Of a stretch of 64,000 nucleotides of DNA, positions 8,512 through 18,694 are shown one piece after another. The stretch is taken from positions 62,001 to 126,000 of the forward strand of contig NZ_BLWI01000011.1 of NCBI RefSeq assembly GCF_013282155.1, read 5' to 3'. The notes beneath the pieces were generated by a model, which was given only the letters and a program-made list of their open reading frames with translations, was not told where the DNA came from and did no database searches. The stretch comes from Sulfitobacter sp. HGT1 (GTDB lineage: Bacteria > Pseudomonadota > Alphaproteobacteria > Rhodobacterales > Rhodobacteraceae). Numbering within the stretch: position 1 is the stretch's first letter; the number at the start of each line of letters is the position of its first letter. Position numbers and translations under genes: made by a program.

Positions 8512-9180
8512 ATGATGAGTATCGCAACAAATCTAAAGTTGATCGCCCTGTCTGCGACCATCGGTCTGGGCCTGATCGTCCAAGGAACCAGCGCAAAAGC
8601 CGCTGGAACAGAGACGCTTCTGGTTGCTGGCGGATGCTTTTGGTGCGTCGAATCCGATTTCGAAAGCGTCAAAGGCGTGAAAGAAGTCGTTTCCGGGTTT
8701 GCCGGAGGGTCGGTCAAAAACCCGACCTACAAGCAGGTCGTCGCAGGTGGCACAGGGCATTATGAAGTCGCGCAAATCCAGTTTGATCCGGCGGTTGTCA
8801 GCGTCGATCAATTGCTGGCGTTGTTCTTCCGGTCGGTTGACCCGACAGATGCAGGTGGCCAGTTCTGCGATCGCGGCGACAGCTATCGCTCCGCAATCTT
8901 TGCGGATGGTTCGGCCCAAAAGGCCGCAGCCGAAAAAGCCAAAGCAGACGCGCAAGCGGCATTGGGCAAAACGGTGGTCACGCCGATCTTGGGCAAGACA
9001 GCGTTTTATCCGGCTGATGACTACCACCAAAATTACTACAAAAGCGATGACCGCTTGGCGTTCAGCAGCGTTGGTTTGGGCGTGAAAAAATCAGTCGCTT
9101 ACAAACGCTACCGGAACGGATGTGGCCGCGACCAGCGGGTGAAACAATTATGGGGCAAAGCTGCCGCTTTTACTCACTAA
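8512..9180 (+). CDS. msrA: Peptide-methionine (S)-S-oxide reductase with signal peptide
   Basis: The protein (222 residues) reduces methionine-S-sulfoxide in proteins. The catalytic motif GCFWC gives the nucleophile C42 and C45. The first 31 residues form a classic signal peptide (hydrophobic stretch LIALSATIGLGLIV, then a likely AKA-A cleavage), so the enzyme probably acts in the periplasm. AGAGGAGAAGA immediately precedes the ATG at 8512; a second ATG follows directly. It is divergent from the aminotransferase gene and overlaps the 3' end of the kinase gene by 11 bases. Confidence 0.94.
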   Translation: MMSIATNLKLIALSATIGLGLIVQGTSAKAAGTETLLVAGGCFWCVESDFESVKGVKEVVSGFAGGSVKNPTYKQVVAGGTGHYEVAQIQFDPAVVSVDQLLALFFRSVDPTDAGGQFCDRGDSYRSAIFADGSAQKAAAEKAKADAQAALGKTVVTPILGKTAFYPADDYHQNYYKSDDRLAFSSVGLGVKKSVAYKRYRNGCGRDQRVKQLWGKAAAFTH

Positions 9181-10057
9181 GATCGCCGTCGAAATCGTGA
9201 TCCTGGATCTCCTTCAGGTCCGGGATCACGTCTGCCGTGCCCTTGCGCATAACCATCAACGCCGCAGCTTGCATGCCCAGGGTAATCGCGCTTTGCATGC
9301 TAAGGCCGCGGTCAAGTGCGGCGACCAGATAGCCGGTGAATGTATCACCCGCACCCGTAGTATCGACAACCTCGACCGGATAAGCTGGGAAAATCTCTTC
9401 GCTTTTCCCTTTGTTAGAGACCCATTTACACCCGTCGGCCCCCAAGGTGACAATGATATCATCAATGGGAAGCTGCTCCAGCGATTGCCCCAAAACCTCT
9501 TCCAGTTCGGCGGCTTCGCCTTCGTTCAAAACCAGCAGGTCAACATCAGCCATCACATCCGCGACGACTTCGGCCTCGAAGGGGGCGGCGGCATAGACAA
9601 CGCGCATCCCAAGCGTCTTGGCGGTAGGGGCTGCAAATTCCTGACCCAATGTTTCATTCTGCATCAGCAAAAAGTCACCCGGCGACGCCTCGGCCAGGGC
9701 TGCGCCGATGATCCGGTCGTTCACCTCGTGATTTGCGCCTGCAAACAAAACGATAGAATTCTCGCCATCTTCGGCCACGCAGATATTTGCATGGCCCGTT
9801 GGCATGTTGATCATGTGGATATGCTGGGTTTCAACGCCATATTCCAACAGACGTTCGACCGCCCATTTACCGTCTGGCCCGACAGCCCCGATATGCATGA
9901 CACGGGCTCCGGCGCGGGCGGCGGCGACCGACATATTGGCCCCCTTGCCGCCCAAACCCTGGCGAAATTCCTCGGCGGCGATTGTTTCACCGGGTTGCGG
10001 CAAATGGCGCAGATAGTAGAAATTATCCGCGTTAATCGAGCCGAGGTTCCAGATCAT
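9170..10057 (-). CDS. PfkB-family sugar kinase (ribokinase-like)
   Basis: The 295-residue kinase has the PfkB signatures: GGKGAN at 36-41 and the C-terminal DTTGAGDTF with catalytic base D238. The family phosphorylates ribose, fructose-type sugars or nucleosides; the closest pattern is RbsK. The ATG overlaps the maeB stop in an ATGA junction (10054-10057), so it is translationally coupled to malic enzyme. No ribose transporter or repressor lies nearby, so the natural substrate is uncertain. Confidence 0.88.
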   Translation of the reverse strand: MIWNLGSINADNFYYLRHLPQPGETIAAEEFRQGLGGKGANMSVAAARAGARVMHIGAVGPDGKWAVERLLEYGVETQHIHMINMPTGHANICVAEDGENSIVLFAGANHEVNDRIIGAALAEASPGDFLLMQNETLGQEFAAPTAKTLGMRVVYAAAPFEAEVVADVMADVDLLVLNEGEAAELEEVLGQSLEQLPIDDIIVTLGADGCKWVSNKGKSEEIFPAYPVEVVDTTGAGDTFTGYLVAALDRGLSMQSAITLGMQAAALMVMRKGTADVIPDLKEIQDHDFDGDLSE

Positions 10058-12312
10058 TCGCCGACCTTACACGCCGCCAGAATTGCCATGTTCAAGATGT
10101 CATTGGCCGTCGATGTAGTTGAACAAATCTGGATCGATTTGTCCAAACCTGTCAAAATCGGACCAATAACAGTCGCGCCGGCCATTTCCTGCATCAGTTT
10201 GACGGAAATGCTGGCCGAATGGCGGGCTGGTACGACCAAGATATTCGCCGGACCCGTCAACCGCGAGAAAGGATAGTTCTTTTGGCTTTCCGCATTCAGC
10301 GCCACGTCAACAGTCATCTCGCCTTCGTATTCGAAATTCACGCCGCGCTGATCCAGAACATTCGGGGCGCGCTGCATTTTTTCTGCACGTTCGGAAATCG
10401 GGTACCCGAATGTTGAAAAGCTGACGAAAGCCACACGCGGTTCAAGCCCCAAATGCCGTGCAACCTTGGCACCGCTTTCTGCGATGTTCGCCAGATCATT
10501 CTCGTCCGGCCATTCATGCACCAAAGTGTCGCCGATAAAGACGATGCGGCCTTTGTGCAAAACGGCTGTAATGCCGACCGCACCGTGTTGGGCATCGGCA
10601 TCGAACACATGATTGATGCGTTCCAGAACATGCGCCGATTTGCGTGTCGCGCCAGTGACAAGGCCGTCACCATGTCCGTGCGCCAACATCAACGATGCGA
10701 AAACATGGCGGTCACGCGCCGCAAGCCGGTGGATATCCTTGCTGTCGAACCCTTTGCGTTTCAGACGATCATAAAGGAACGTTTTATAGGTTTCCAAATG
10801 CGGGGTATTGGCCGCATTCACGATCTCAAGTTCGCGGAACGCATCTTCCAGACCGGCGGCTGCCAGCTTGGCTTTTACGTCATCCGCGCGGCCGACAACC
10901 AACGCTTTGCCCAGACCGGACCGTTGATAGGTGACCGCAGCGCGCAACACCTTGGGATCATCCCCTTCGGCAAAGATCATGCGTGCTTGGTTCGCACGTG
11001 CGCGAGCGTTGATACCGCGAAGAATGTTTGCCGTCGGATCCATGCGCGATTTCAGGCTCAGCTCATAGGCGTCCATATCAATAATCGGGCGCCGTGCCAC
11101 ACCGGTGTGCATCCCCGCCCGCGCAACGGCTGGCGGAATACGGTGGATCAAACGCGGGTCAAACGGCGTCGGAATGATATAATCACGGCCAAAGCTCAGG
11201 TTTTTGCCATAGGCCAACGCGACCTCGTCCGGCACGTCTTCGCGCGCAAGGTTTGCCAAAGCATGGGCGCAAGCGATCTTCATCTCGTCATTGATCGCGC
11301 GGGCGTGAATATCGAGGGCACCGCGAAACAGATAGGGAAAGCCCAGAACGTTGTTGACCTGGTTGGGGTAATCACTGCGGCCCGTGGCAACGATCGCATC
11401 GGGGCGGACTTCGTGCGCTTCTTCGGGGGTAATCTCGGGATCGGGGTTCGCCATCGCGAAAATCACCGGATTATCGGCCATGCTGGCAACCATCGACGGG
11501 GTCACGGCACCCTTGACCGAGACGCCCAAAAATACATCGGCACCCACCATAGCTTCTTCCAGACTGCGCAATTCGGTCGACGCGGCATGGGCCGATTTCC
11601 ACTGGTTCATACCTTCGGTACGGCCCTGATAAATCACGCCCTTGGTGTCACACATGATGCAGTTGTTATGCTGTGCGCCCATCGCCTTTAGCAATTCAAG
11701 GCAGGCGATCCCGGCAGCACCGGCACCGTTCAGCACAATGCGGACGTCTTCGATTTTCTTGCCCGAGATATGCAGCGCATTCAGCAGGCCAGCGGCACAG
11801 ATAACCGCCGTGCCATGTTGGTCGTCGTGAAAGACAGGGATATCCATCTCTTCTTTCAGGCGCTGTTCAATGATGAAACATTCAGGTGCCTTGATGTCTT
11901 CAAGGTTGATGCCGCCAAAGGTCGGGCCCATCAGTTTGACCGCGTTAATGAACGCTTCGGGGTCTTCGGTATCCAGTTCGATATCAATCGAATTCACATC
12001 GGCGAACCGTTTGAACAGAACTGCCTTGCCTTCCATCACCGGCTTGGAGGCCAACGCGCCCAGGTTGCCCAAGCCCAGAACCGCCGTCCCGTTTGAAATC
12101 ACCGCAACCAGATTGCCCTTGTTGGTGTAATCATACGCCAATTCGGGGTTCGCCGCGATGGATTCACAAGGTACGGCAACACCCGGCGAATAGGCCAGAC
12201 TAAGATCGCGCTGCGTTGTCATCGGGACAGTCGCAGTAATCTCGAACTTGCCGGGCGTTGGCTCTAGGTGAAAGGCAAGCGCCTCTTCGGATGTGATACG
12301 GTTCTTGGACAC
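10054..12312 (-). CDS. maeB: NADP-dependent malic enzyme fused to a phosphotransacetylase-like domain
   Basis: The protein (about 752 residues) is the large MaeB form. An N-terminal malic domain and NAD(P)-binding domain (about 1-430) convert malate to pyruvate and CO2, and a C-terminal PTA_PTB-like domain (about 430-752) is usually regulatory, sensing acetyl-CoA. Starts are ambiguous: a TTG at 12318 and a GTG at 12312. I prefer the GTG because AGGGAA sits about 9 bases upstream, against 3 for the TTG. A short inverted repeat (CCCTG/CAGGG) lies in the leader. It is followed by the overlapping ribokinase-like gene. Confidence 0.94.
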   Translation of the reverse strand: MSKNRITSEEALAFHLEPTPGKFEITATVPMTTQRDLSLAYSPGVAVPCESIAANPELAYDYTNKGNLVAVISNGTAVLGLGNLGALASKPVMEGKAVLFKRFADVNSIDIELDTEDPEAFINAVKLMGPTFGGINLEDIKAPECFIIEQRLKEEMDIPVFHDDQHGTAVICAAGLLNALHISGKKIEDVRIVLNGAGAAGIACLELLKAMGAQHNNCIMCDTKGVIYQGRTEGMNQWKSAHAASTELRSLEEAMVGADVFLGVSVKGAVTPSMVASMADNPVIFAMANPDPEITPEEAHEVRPDAIVATGRSDYPNQVNNVLGFPYLFRGALDIHARAINDEMKIACAHALANLAREDVPDEVALAYGKNLSFGRDYIIPTPFDPRLIHRIPPAVARAGMHTGVARRPIIDMDAYELSLKSRMDPTANILRGINARARANQARMIFAEGDDPKVLRAAVTYQRSGLGKALVVGRADDVKAKLAAAGLEDAFRELEIVNAANTPHLETYKTFLYDRLKRKGFDSKDIHRLAARDRHVFASLMLAHGHGDGLVTGATRKSAHVLERINHVFDADAQHGAVGITAVLHKGRIVFIGDTLVHEWPDENDLANIAESGAKVARHLGLEPRVAFVSFSTFGYPISERAEKMQRAPNVLDQRGVNFEYEGEMTVDVALNAESQKNYPFSRLTGPANILVVPARHSASISVKLMQEMAGATVIGPILTGLDKSIQICSTTSTANDILNMAILAACKVGE

Positions 12313-12387
12313 TGACAAAGCTTCCCTGTTGTTTCAGGGTTTAATATCGACGAACAGCCCTGCGTACAATCATGATGGCGCTCACAG

Positions 12388-14118
12388 TCAGACGACGTAG
12401 CGAACCCAGTCGTGATTTTCGACAAATGCGTCATGCCGTTCGGGGAAATCCGCCTGCAAACGTGAAACCGCCCAACGGATCACCTGCGGCCTTTCGCAGC
12501 GGTTCGCGCACCAGATCATCCGGATCAGGGTTTGCCACCGCGATTTGTCAGCCTTGAAGGCCGCATCAAGGGCCTTCAGCTCGGATTTGGGCTCATCCAC
12601 GGATTTATAGCAGTCGGCCATCAGCATTTGCAGATCGAAATGCCCCAGAGTCAGCTTTGGATGCGCCTCAAGAACGGCCAGCGCTTTTGCAAACTCGTCC
12701 GCGCGAAACAGCGACCGCGCAAGCCGAAGAAGATCGCGACGCTTGGGCATTTCGGGCACATGACCATCCAGAGACACGACAAAAGCCATCAACTGCCCGA
12801 TCGCCTGACGGCTCAGCGCGGCAGGCAACAGCTCGTCCTTGAACGGGCTCGGCTCCTGCCCGGCTTTGACTCCTTTATAGTCGGCGAAAAAGCTCATGTA
12901 TTTACACTGCGCCGCATTCGCGACGGGCCAGAAATCACCCCAACGGGTCATCGCAGTTTGCAAGGTTCCAACCTCGATCACATAGGCATCGGGGTTGGCG
13001 AACAACATATTCGTAAACCCCGCCCCGTGATACGAAATCATCACCTCGGCATTGGCCATCAGCGCAATCTGTTCCAGCGGGTGCATATTCTCAAACACAA
13101 CATATTCGAAACCGAACAGCCGCAGATGATCGAACAACTCGTCCTCCCCCTCCATATGTCTTGTCCGGCTTTGGCGCGTATCCCGCCCGACATAGAATTT
13201 TTTGGGCAGATCACTGAAATCAAACCCCTCGATCCGGCGCAATGCACGGTCACGCAGGGCGGCCAGACCCGATTGAACAACATTCATCTGCAATAGGTTT
13301 TGCGATGAAATCGTCGCGGCCTGACCGTTCCAGAACTGGTCGGAGGGGGCCAGCGCATTCAGTTTTTCAGGCTCTAACATTGGGTTTAGATAATGGACAC
13401 TGACCAGATCATAGGCCGTTAACACCCGATCATAGTCTTTCGGTGCCCGTTCAAAGAAGACGCGGTCCTTAAGCTCAGGAAACAGCACATCAACAAAGTT
13501 CTTCGCGAAATCCCGCGTTTTATCTTCGCGGTTCGGGAAGTGGATGAAGACGCGGCCCTGAAAATCCAGATCGTCCAAAACACATAGCTGGCTTAGCGTT
13601 TCGGTGATGAAGTGGTAATAGTTGAACGTGTTGCGGGCAATGATGGCGAAATCGACATCCGGCCCCAATGCATCGGGGTCCAGCTTTAACGTTTTCCCCT
13701 TGTTTTCCTTCAACCCCTTGGCAAAAAATTCCATCAGCCGCTGCTGCGGATCAAACTCTGCCTGCTCATTTGCCCAACGATACTTGTTCAATGCGCGTAC
13801 GCCCGGCGCACCGCTTAACACAATCTTACCCTGGGCCATCAGCAGCGATTTTCGAAAGCCGACATTCTCAAGAACGGCTGGCACGGTCGCATACATGATC
13901 GGCTCTTTGAATTTCCGATGCCGCCGGGTTTGCGTAAGAAACGCCTCGATTTTTTCGTTCAAGGCAGGGCTGTCGCTGGCCCCCACACCGTCGATCAACG
14001 CAGGCGCGATCTTGCGCCAGTAATAGGGGGGCTGCGCCAATAATGTGACGCCGCCATCCGACCAGGGGTTCAAAAAAACCTGCTCTGGCTCTTGGGCAAG
14101 GTCCACCTGATTACGCAC
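12388..14118 (-). CDS. Glycosyltransferase family 61 (DUF563) protein with helical C-terminus
   Basis: The 576-residue protein has GT61-type features: NYYHFITETL at 166-175 and SYHGAGFTNMLFANP at 362-376, which resembles the conserved HGA motif (H364). Residues from about 450 look like helical repeats (alternating Leu/Ala-rich helices such as LLRLARSLFRADEFAKALAVL), possibly TPR-like. Family knowledge: GT61 enzymes transfer xylose or GlcNAc-type sugars; bacterial members are often linked to surface polysaccharides. No signal peptide is seen. It stands alone upstream of maeB with a 69-base gap. The sugar and acceptor are unknown. Confidence 0.75.
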   Translation of the reverse strand: MRNQVDLAQEPEQVFLNPWSDGGVTLLAQPPYYWRKIAPALIDGVGASDSPALNEKIEAFLTQTRRHRKFKEPIMYATVPAVLENVGFRKSLLMAQGKIVLSGAPGVRALNKYRWANEQAEFDPQQRLMEFFAKGLKENKGKTLKLDPDALGPDVDFAIIARNTFNYYHFITETLSQLCVLDDLDFQGRVFIHFPNREDKTRDFAKNFVDVLFPELKDRVFFERAPKDYDRVLTAYDLVSVHYLNPMLEPEKLNALAPSDQFWNGQAATISSQNLLQMNVVQSGLAALRDRALRRIEGFDFSDLPKKFYVGRDTRQSRTRHMEGEDELFDHLRLFGFEYVVFENMHPLEQIALMANAEVMISYHGAGFTNMLFANPDAYVIEVGTLQTAMTRWGDFWPVANAAQCKYMSFFADYKGVKAGQEPSPFKDELLPAALSRQAIGQLMAFVVSLDGHVPEMPKRRDLLRLARSLFRADEFAKALAVLEAHPKLTLGHFDLQMLMADCYKSVDEPKSELKALDAAFKADKSRWQTLIRMIWCANRCERPQVIRWAVSRLQADFPERHDAFVENHDWVRYVV

Positions 14119-14242
14119 AGAAAACTCTTCAAATTAGGTCATTGAACATCTTTCTAGCACAGTCCGGACGCAGGTCCATCAGGATCGCCCCTTTCATGCC
14201 CGCCATTGGTTTTGTAAACAGGCATATGTTGAACGGGGGTTT

Positions 14243-16891
14243 GTGGTGAGCGACGAAAAAATCACGCCAATGATGGCTCAGTATCTTGAGCTTAAGGCGC
14301 AATATGCCGACGCTTTGCTATTTTATCGCATGGGCGATTTCTATGAAATGTTCTTTGATGACGCCGTCGCGGCCGCCGAAGCGCTGGATATCGCGCTGAC
14401 AAAACGGGGCAAACACGGCGGCGAAGACATTGCAATGTGTGGCGTTCCCGTTCATGCCGCCGAAGGCTATCTGCTCACCCTGATCCGCAAAGGGTTTCGC
14501 GTCGCCGTCTGTGAACAGATGGAAAGCCCGGCCGAAGCCAAAAAACGCGGCTATAAGGCGATCGTGAAACGCGATGTCGTGCGCCTGGTGACGCCCGGCA
14601 CATTAACCGAAGAATCCCTTCTTGATGCCCGCCGCCATAATTATCTGGCTGCCTTCGCCGAGGTCCGCGGCCAACATGCGCTCGCTTGGGTGGATATTTC
14701 CACCGGTGCTTTTCACGTGATGCCTGTGACGCTGGCACGGCTTGGCCCCGAACTCGCGCGTTTGTCCCCTTCCGAATTGATCGTATCCGAAGCAAAGGAA
14801 GCGGAACTCCGCGAATTGGTTGCCGATTTCAACCTGTCGCTCACGCCCCTCGCCCGCTCTGCCTTTGACAGCAGCAGCGCCGAAAAGTCCATCTGCGACC
14901 TGTTTGGCGTTGGGTCGCTTGATGCTTTTGGCAATTTCGAACGCGCGGATATTTCAGCGATGGGCGCGGTCATCGAATATCTCGAGATCACCCAAAAGGG
15001 CAAACTGCCCCTGCTGCGCACGCCCGTGAAAGAATCCGAAGCCCGCAGCGTTCAGATCGACACAGCGACACGTCGCAATCTTGAACTGACGCACGCGCTT
15101 TCGGGCGGCCGTGCCGGCACGTTGCTGGCGGTCATGGACAAGACGGTTACCGCCGGTGGAGGCCGACTGTTGGAACGGCGTATTTCATCCCCATCCCGGG
15201 TTTTAGAGACGATTCACGCAAGGCTTGAGGCAATTTCCTTTGCCGTTGAAAACACCCGTCTGCGCGAAGACTTGCGCCAGCATCTGCGGAATGTGCCCGA
15301 TCTTGAACGCGCCTTGTCCCGCCTCTCGCTTGACCGTGGCGGCCCGCGTGATCTGGCTGCCATCCGCAACGGTTTGGCAGAAGCCAGCCAATTGGCAGAA
15401 AAAACCGATACCTCGGATTTGCCCGATCTCTTGTCCCAAGCCATCAAGGGTTTGCGGGGCCATGATGATTTGATCGACCTGTTGGATCAGGCGTTGATCG
15501 CCGAACCACCGCTTTTGGCCCGTGATGGCGGATTTATCGCACCCGGCTATGACACCGAATTGGACGAGGTCCGCACCCTGCGCGACGAAGGCCGCAGCGT
15601 TATCGCCCAGATGCAACAAGAGTTCGTGTCGACCACAGGCATTACCGCCCTCAAGATCAAGCATAACAACGTCTTGGGGTATTTCATCGAAGTAACCTCG
15701 ACCCATGCCGATAAAATGCTGTCGGCCCCCCTGTCCGAAACCTTTATCCACCGCCAAACCACCGCGAACCAGGTCCGCTTTACCACGGTCGAACTGTCCG
15801 AGATGGAAACCAAGATCCTCAACGCCGGAAATCATGCGCTGGAAATTGAAAAGCGGCTCTATGACAGCCTCAAAAGCGCTATTCTGGCACAGGCCGGGCC
15901 TATTGGTGTGGTCTCTGCCGGTTTGGCCGAAGTCGATCTGGCCGCCGCTTTGGCAGAACTTGCCCAGTCCGAAAACTGGGTGAAACCACGCGTTGATAAC
16001 TCGCGCGCCTTTGACATTACGGGCGGGCGTCACCCGGTTGTCGAACGCGCGCTTGCCCAACAATCGGGCGCGGCCTTTATCGCCAATGATTGCACCCTTT
16101 CCGCAAATGACGAAAACGCGCATATCTGGTTGCTCACCGGCCCGAACATGGCTGGTAAATCAACTTTTCTGCGTCAGAATGCGTTGATCGCCTTGATGGC
16201 GCAAATGGGCAGCTATGTGCCCGCGTCGCAGGCGCATATCGGTTTGGTCAGCCAGATATTCAGCCGCGTCGGGGCCTCTGATGATCTGGCCCGTGGCCGG
16301 TCGACCTTCATGGTCGAAATGGTCGAAACCGCGGCGATCCTGAACCAGGCCGATGATCGCGCCTTGGTCATTCTGGATGAAATCGGGCGCGGAACGGCAA
16401 CCTATGACGGGCTTTCCATCGCATGGGCAACCCTTGAGCACCTGCATGATGTGAACCGGTCCCGCGCGTTGTTCGCCACCCATTACCACGAAATGACCGC
16501 GCTTTCGAACAAGCTGGACGGCGTTGAAAACGCGACCGTCACCGTCAAGGAATGGGAAGGCGAAGTCATCTTCCTTCACGAGGTGAAAAAAGGTGCGGCC
16601 GACAGATCCTATGGTGTGCAAGTTGCCCAACTGGCTGGCCTGCCGCCCTCTGTCATCGCCCGCGCCCGCGTTGTTCTTGAGGCGCTTGAAAAGGGCGAAC
16701 GCGAAGGGGGTGCCACGCAAAAAACCCTGATCGACGATTTGCCGCTTTTCGCGATCAACCCCACGCCACCACCAAAACCGGCAAAGGCATCAAAAGTCGA
16801 AGCGGCCCTCGCCGATATTCTGCCCGATGAACTGACCCCGCGCGAAGCCCTTGATCTGCTCTATAAACTAAAAGAGGCGGCCAAAGATTGA
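14243..16891 (+). CDS. mutS: DNA mismatch repair protein MutS
   Basis: The 882-residue protein recognises mispaired bases. The N-terminal mismatch-binding domain shows FYEMF, and the ATPase has a Walker A motif GPNMAGKST at 633-641 and a Walker B segment ending ILDEIGRGT. The start is one of two tandem GTG codons (14243 or 14246) with GGGGG about 5 bases upstream; an in-frame ATG at 14274 is a less likely later start. The 124-base leader also separates it from the divergent GT61 gene. The C-terminus ends with the usual MutS tail (EALDLLYKLK). Confidence 0.97.
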   Translation: MVSDEKITPMMAQYLELKAQYADALLFYRMGDFYEMFFDDAVAAAEALDIALTKRGKHGGEDIAMCGVPVHAAEGYLLTLIRKGFRVAVCEQMESPAEAKKRGYKAIVKRDVVRLVTPGTLTEESLLDARRHNYLAAFAEVRGQHALAWVDISTGAFHVMPVTLARLGPELARLSPSELIVSEAKEAELRELVADFNLSLTPLARSAFDSSSAEKSICDLFGVGSLDAFGNFERADISAMGAVIEYLEITQKGKLPLLRTPVKESEARSVQIDTATRRNLELTHALSGGRAGTLLAVMDKTVTAGGGRLLERRISSPSRVLETIHARLEAISFAVENTRLREDLRQHLRNVPDLERALSRLSLDRGGPRDLAAIRNGLAEASQLAEKTDTSDLPDLLSQAIKGLRGHDDLIDLLDQALIAEPPLLARDGGFIAPGYDTELDEVRTLRDEGRSVIAQMQQEFVSTTGITALKIKHNNVLGYFIEVTSTHADKMLSAPLSETFIHRQTTANQVRFTTVELSEMETKILNAGNHALEIEKRLYDSLKSAILAQAGPIGVVSAGLAEVDLAAALAELAQSENWVKPRVDNSRAFDITGGRHPVVERALAQQSGAAFIANDCTLSANDENAHIWLLTGPNMAGKSTFLRQNALIALMAQMGSYVPASQAHIGLVSQIFSRVGASDDLARGRSTFMVEMVETAAILNQADDRALVILDEIGRGTATYDGLSIAWATLEHLHDVNRSRALFATHYHEMTALSNKLDGVENATVTVKEWEGEVIFLHEVKKGAADRSYGVQVAQLAGLPPSVIARARVVLEALEKGEREGGATQKTLIDDLPLFAINPTPPPKPAKASKVEAALADILPDELTPREALDLLYKLKEAAKD

Positions 16892-16957
16892 CCGCCCCCT
16901 TAAATTCCAAATGGAAATAAATCCTCCCCGAAGGGTCCGCCGCTAAGGCAAAACGCC

Positions 16958-17521
16958 TCAGCTTGCGGGCATGGACGAAACGCCAACCTGCGCAGGGCGC
17001 AACAGGCGATCGTGCAGCATGAACCCTTCGGCTGCGACCTGAATGATTTCACCGGCCTTTGTGCCTGGCACAGGTGCTTCAAACATCGCCTGATGCAGCT
17101 GCGGGTCAAACTTATCGCCGACTTCGGGCGCGATCACTTCCATACCGTGCTTTTTGAACACGTTCAAAAGCTCGCGCATTGTCAGTTCAATCCCTTCCAG
17201 CAATGGGCCCGAAATCGCCCGCTGCTCGTCGGTCACGGCTTCCAGCGCGCGCTTCATGTTGTCGTAGACCGGCAGCATGTCACGGGCCAGCTTTGACCCG
17301 CCATAGTTTTCGGCCTCACGGCGGTCTTTGTCGGACCGCTTGCGTGCGTTTTCTGCATCGGCCAGTGCCCGCATAAAGCGGTCTTTCAACAGATCACGTT
17401 CGGCGCGCAGCTGGTCCAATTCCAGCGCTTCATCGTCGATCTCTTCCATTTCATCCGCATAGGCCTCTGCCTCTGCGTCATCAATGTCGTCCAAAAATTC
17501 GTTGTCTCTCGGCTCTGCCAT
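16958..17521 (-). CDS. grpE: Nucleotide exchange factor GrpE
   Basis: The 187-residue protein releases ADP from DnaK. An acidic N-terminal tail (about 1-35) leads to a long coiled-coil helix (36-90), then the conserved ARDMLPVYDNMKRAL region and the C-terminal beta domain (VAAEGFMLHDRLLRPAQVGV). It lies 9 bases after hrcA on the same strand, so the two heat-shock genes form an operon. It is convergent with mutS. Confidence 0.95.
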   Translation of the reverse strand: MAEPRDNEFLDDIDDAEAEAYADEMEEIDDEALELDQLRAERDLLKDRFMRALADAENARKRSDKDRREAENYGGSKLARDMLPVYDNMKRALEAVTDEQRAISGPLLEGIELTMRELLNVFKKHGMEVIAPEVGDKFDPQLHQAMFEAPVPGTKAGEIIQVAAEGFMLHDRLLRPAQVGVSSMPAS

Positions 17522-17530
17522 AGTCCACCT

Positions 17531-18595
17531 CTAGCTGCGGTTTGAGATCAGTTTCCCAACCAGCTGCGCCGTGTAATTCACAATCGGCACGATACGTCCA
17601 TAATTAAGGCGTGTGGGGCCAATCACACCGACGGCACCAATCACCTTACGATCTGCGTTCATATAAGGGGAAACGACGAGAGAGGAACCCGAAAGTGAAA
17701 AAAGTTTGTTTTCAGACCCAATAAAAATGCGCACACCGTCGCCGCCATCCGCAAGTTCAAGAAATTCGGCAATATCCCGCTTGCGCTCCAGATCATCAAA
17801 CAGTTGCCGGATCAGCTCGACGTTCTCCGCCTCGCCTTCTGCGTTGATCAAATTCGACCGTCCCCGCACGATCAAACGCTCGGGGTGTTCGCCGTCGCCT
17901 TGCCACAACGCAAGGCCGCTTTCGACAAGCTGTTGCGCAAGAATGTCGATTTCTTGCCGGCGTTGGTTGATCTGGGTCAGAATGGTCCGCTGCAATTCGG
18001 AAATGGTTTTTCCTTCAACCAATGAATTGAGGAAATTCGCCGCTTCGCGCATGCTGCTTGGCGTCTGGCCGGGCGGTGGCGTGAACAAGCGGTTTTCAAC
18101 ATGGCCGTCCGAGAAAACCAGAACGACCAAGGCTCTATCCTGCGAAAGAGAGACGAATTCGATATGTTTGATCGGTGCTTCGTGTTTGGGCGTCAATACC
18201 AGCGAAGCCCCTTTTGTAACCCCCGACAGCGCCGATCCGACGCGGTCCAGAATACCACCCACATCAGCACCGTTATCGCCCATGGTTGCGTCGATTTTCT
18301 CGCGGTCGATATCGGTCGGATCGCCGATTTCAATCATCCCGTCGACAAACATCCGCAACCCCATCTGGGTCGGAATACGCCCGGCGCTGACATGGGGGCT
18401 GCCCAGCAGACCCATATATTCCAGGTCCTGCATCACATTGCGAATGGTCGCCGCGCTGACCTTTTCGCTAAAGTCACGCGTGAGGGTTCGCGACCCAACA
18501 GGATCACCATTCGCCAGATATCCTTCGACCACGCGGCGAAACACTTCGCGCGAGCGGTCATTCATTTCATCTAGAACTGTGGGTGTTTTTTCCAT
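17531..18595 (-). CDS. hrcA: Heat-inducible transcription repressor HrcA
   Basis: The 354-residue protein represses class I heat-shock genes at CIRCE elements and is kept active by GroEL. An N-terminal winged helix (to about residue 80, with [19 protein letters not shown]) precedes the GAF-like sensing domain. It is the first gene of hrcA-grpE. I see no CIRCE inverted repeat upstream of it within the window, so self-regulation is not evident here. It is divergent from rph across a 99-base gap. Confidence 0.95.
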   Translation of the reverse strand: MEKTPTVLDEMNDRSREVFRRVVEGYLANGDPVGSRTLTRDFSEKVSAATIRNVMQDLEYMGLLGSPHVSAGRIPTQMGLRMFVDGMIEIGDPTDIDREKIDATMGDNGADVGGILDRVGSALSGVTKGASLVLTPKHEAPIKHIEFVSLSQDRALVVLVFSDGHVENRLFTPPPGQTPSSMREAANFLNSLVEGKTISELQRTILTQINQRRQEIDILAQQLVESGLALWQGDGEHPERLIVRGRSNLINAEGEAENVELIRQLFDDLERKRDIAEFLELADGGDGVRIFIGSENKLFSLSGSSLVVSPYMNADRKVIGAVGVIGPTRLNYGRIVPIVNYTAQLVGKLISNRS

Positions 18596-18694
18596 GATGC
18601 CCTAATAAAGGGGCTCGGGGGGCAAACGTCAATCGGGGTTGCATCAAGATGGCGTGCAGAGTTATCCCCAATGCAACTCATAAAGGATAATCTT

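Noticed and set aside
10453..11691. 412-codon plus-strand frame opposite maeB
   Set aside because: It is a shadow of the well-supported maeB gene, with no recognisable family pattern and composition typical of an antisense frame.
18596..18694. CIRCE element for HrcA
   Set aside because: No TTAGCACTC/GAGTGCTAA inverted repeat is present.
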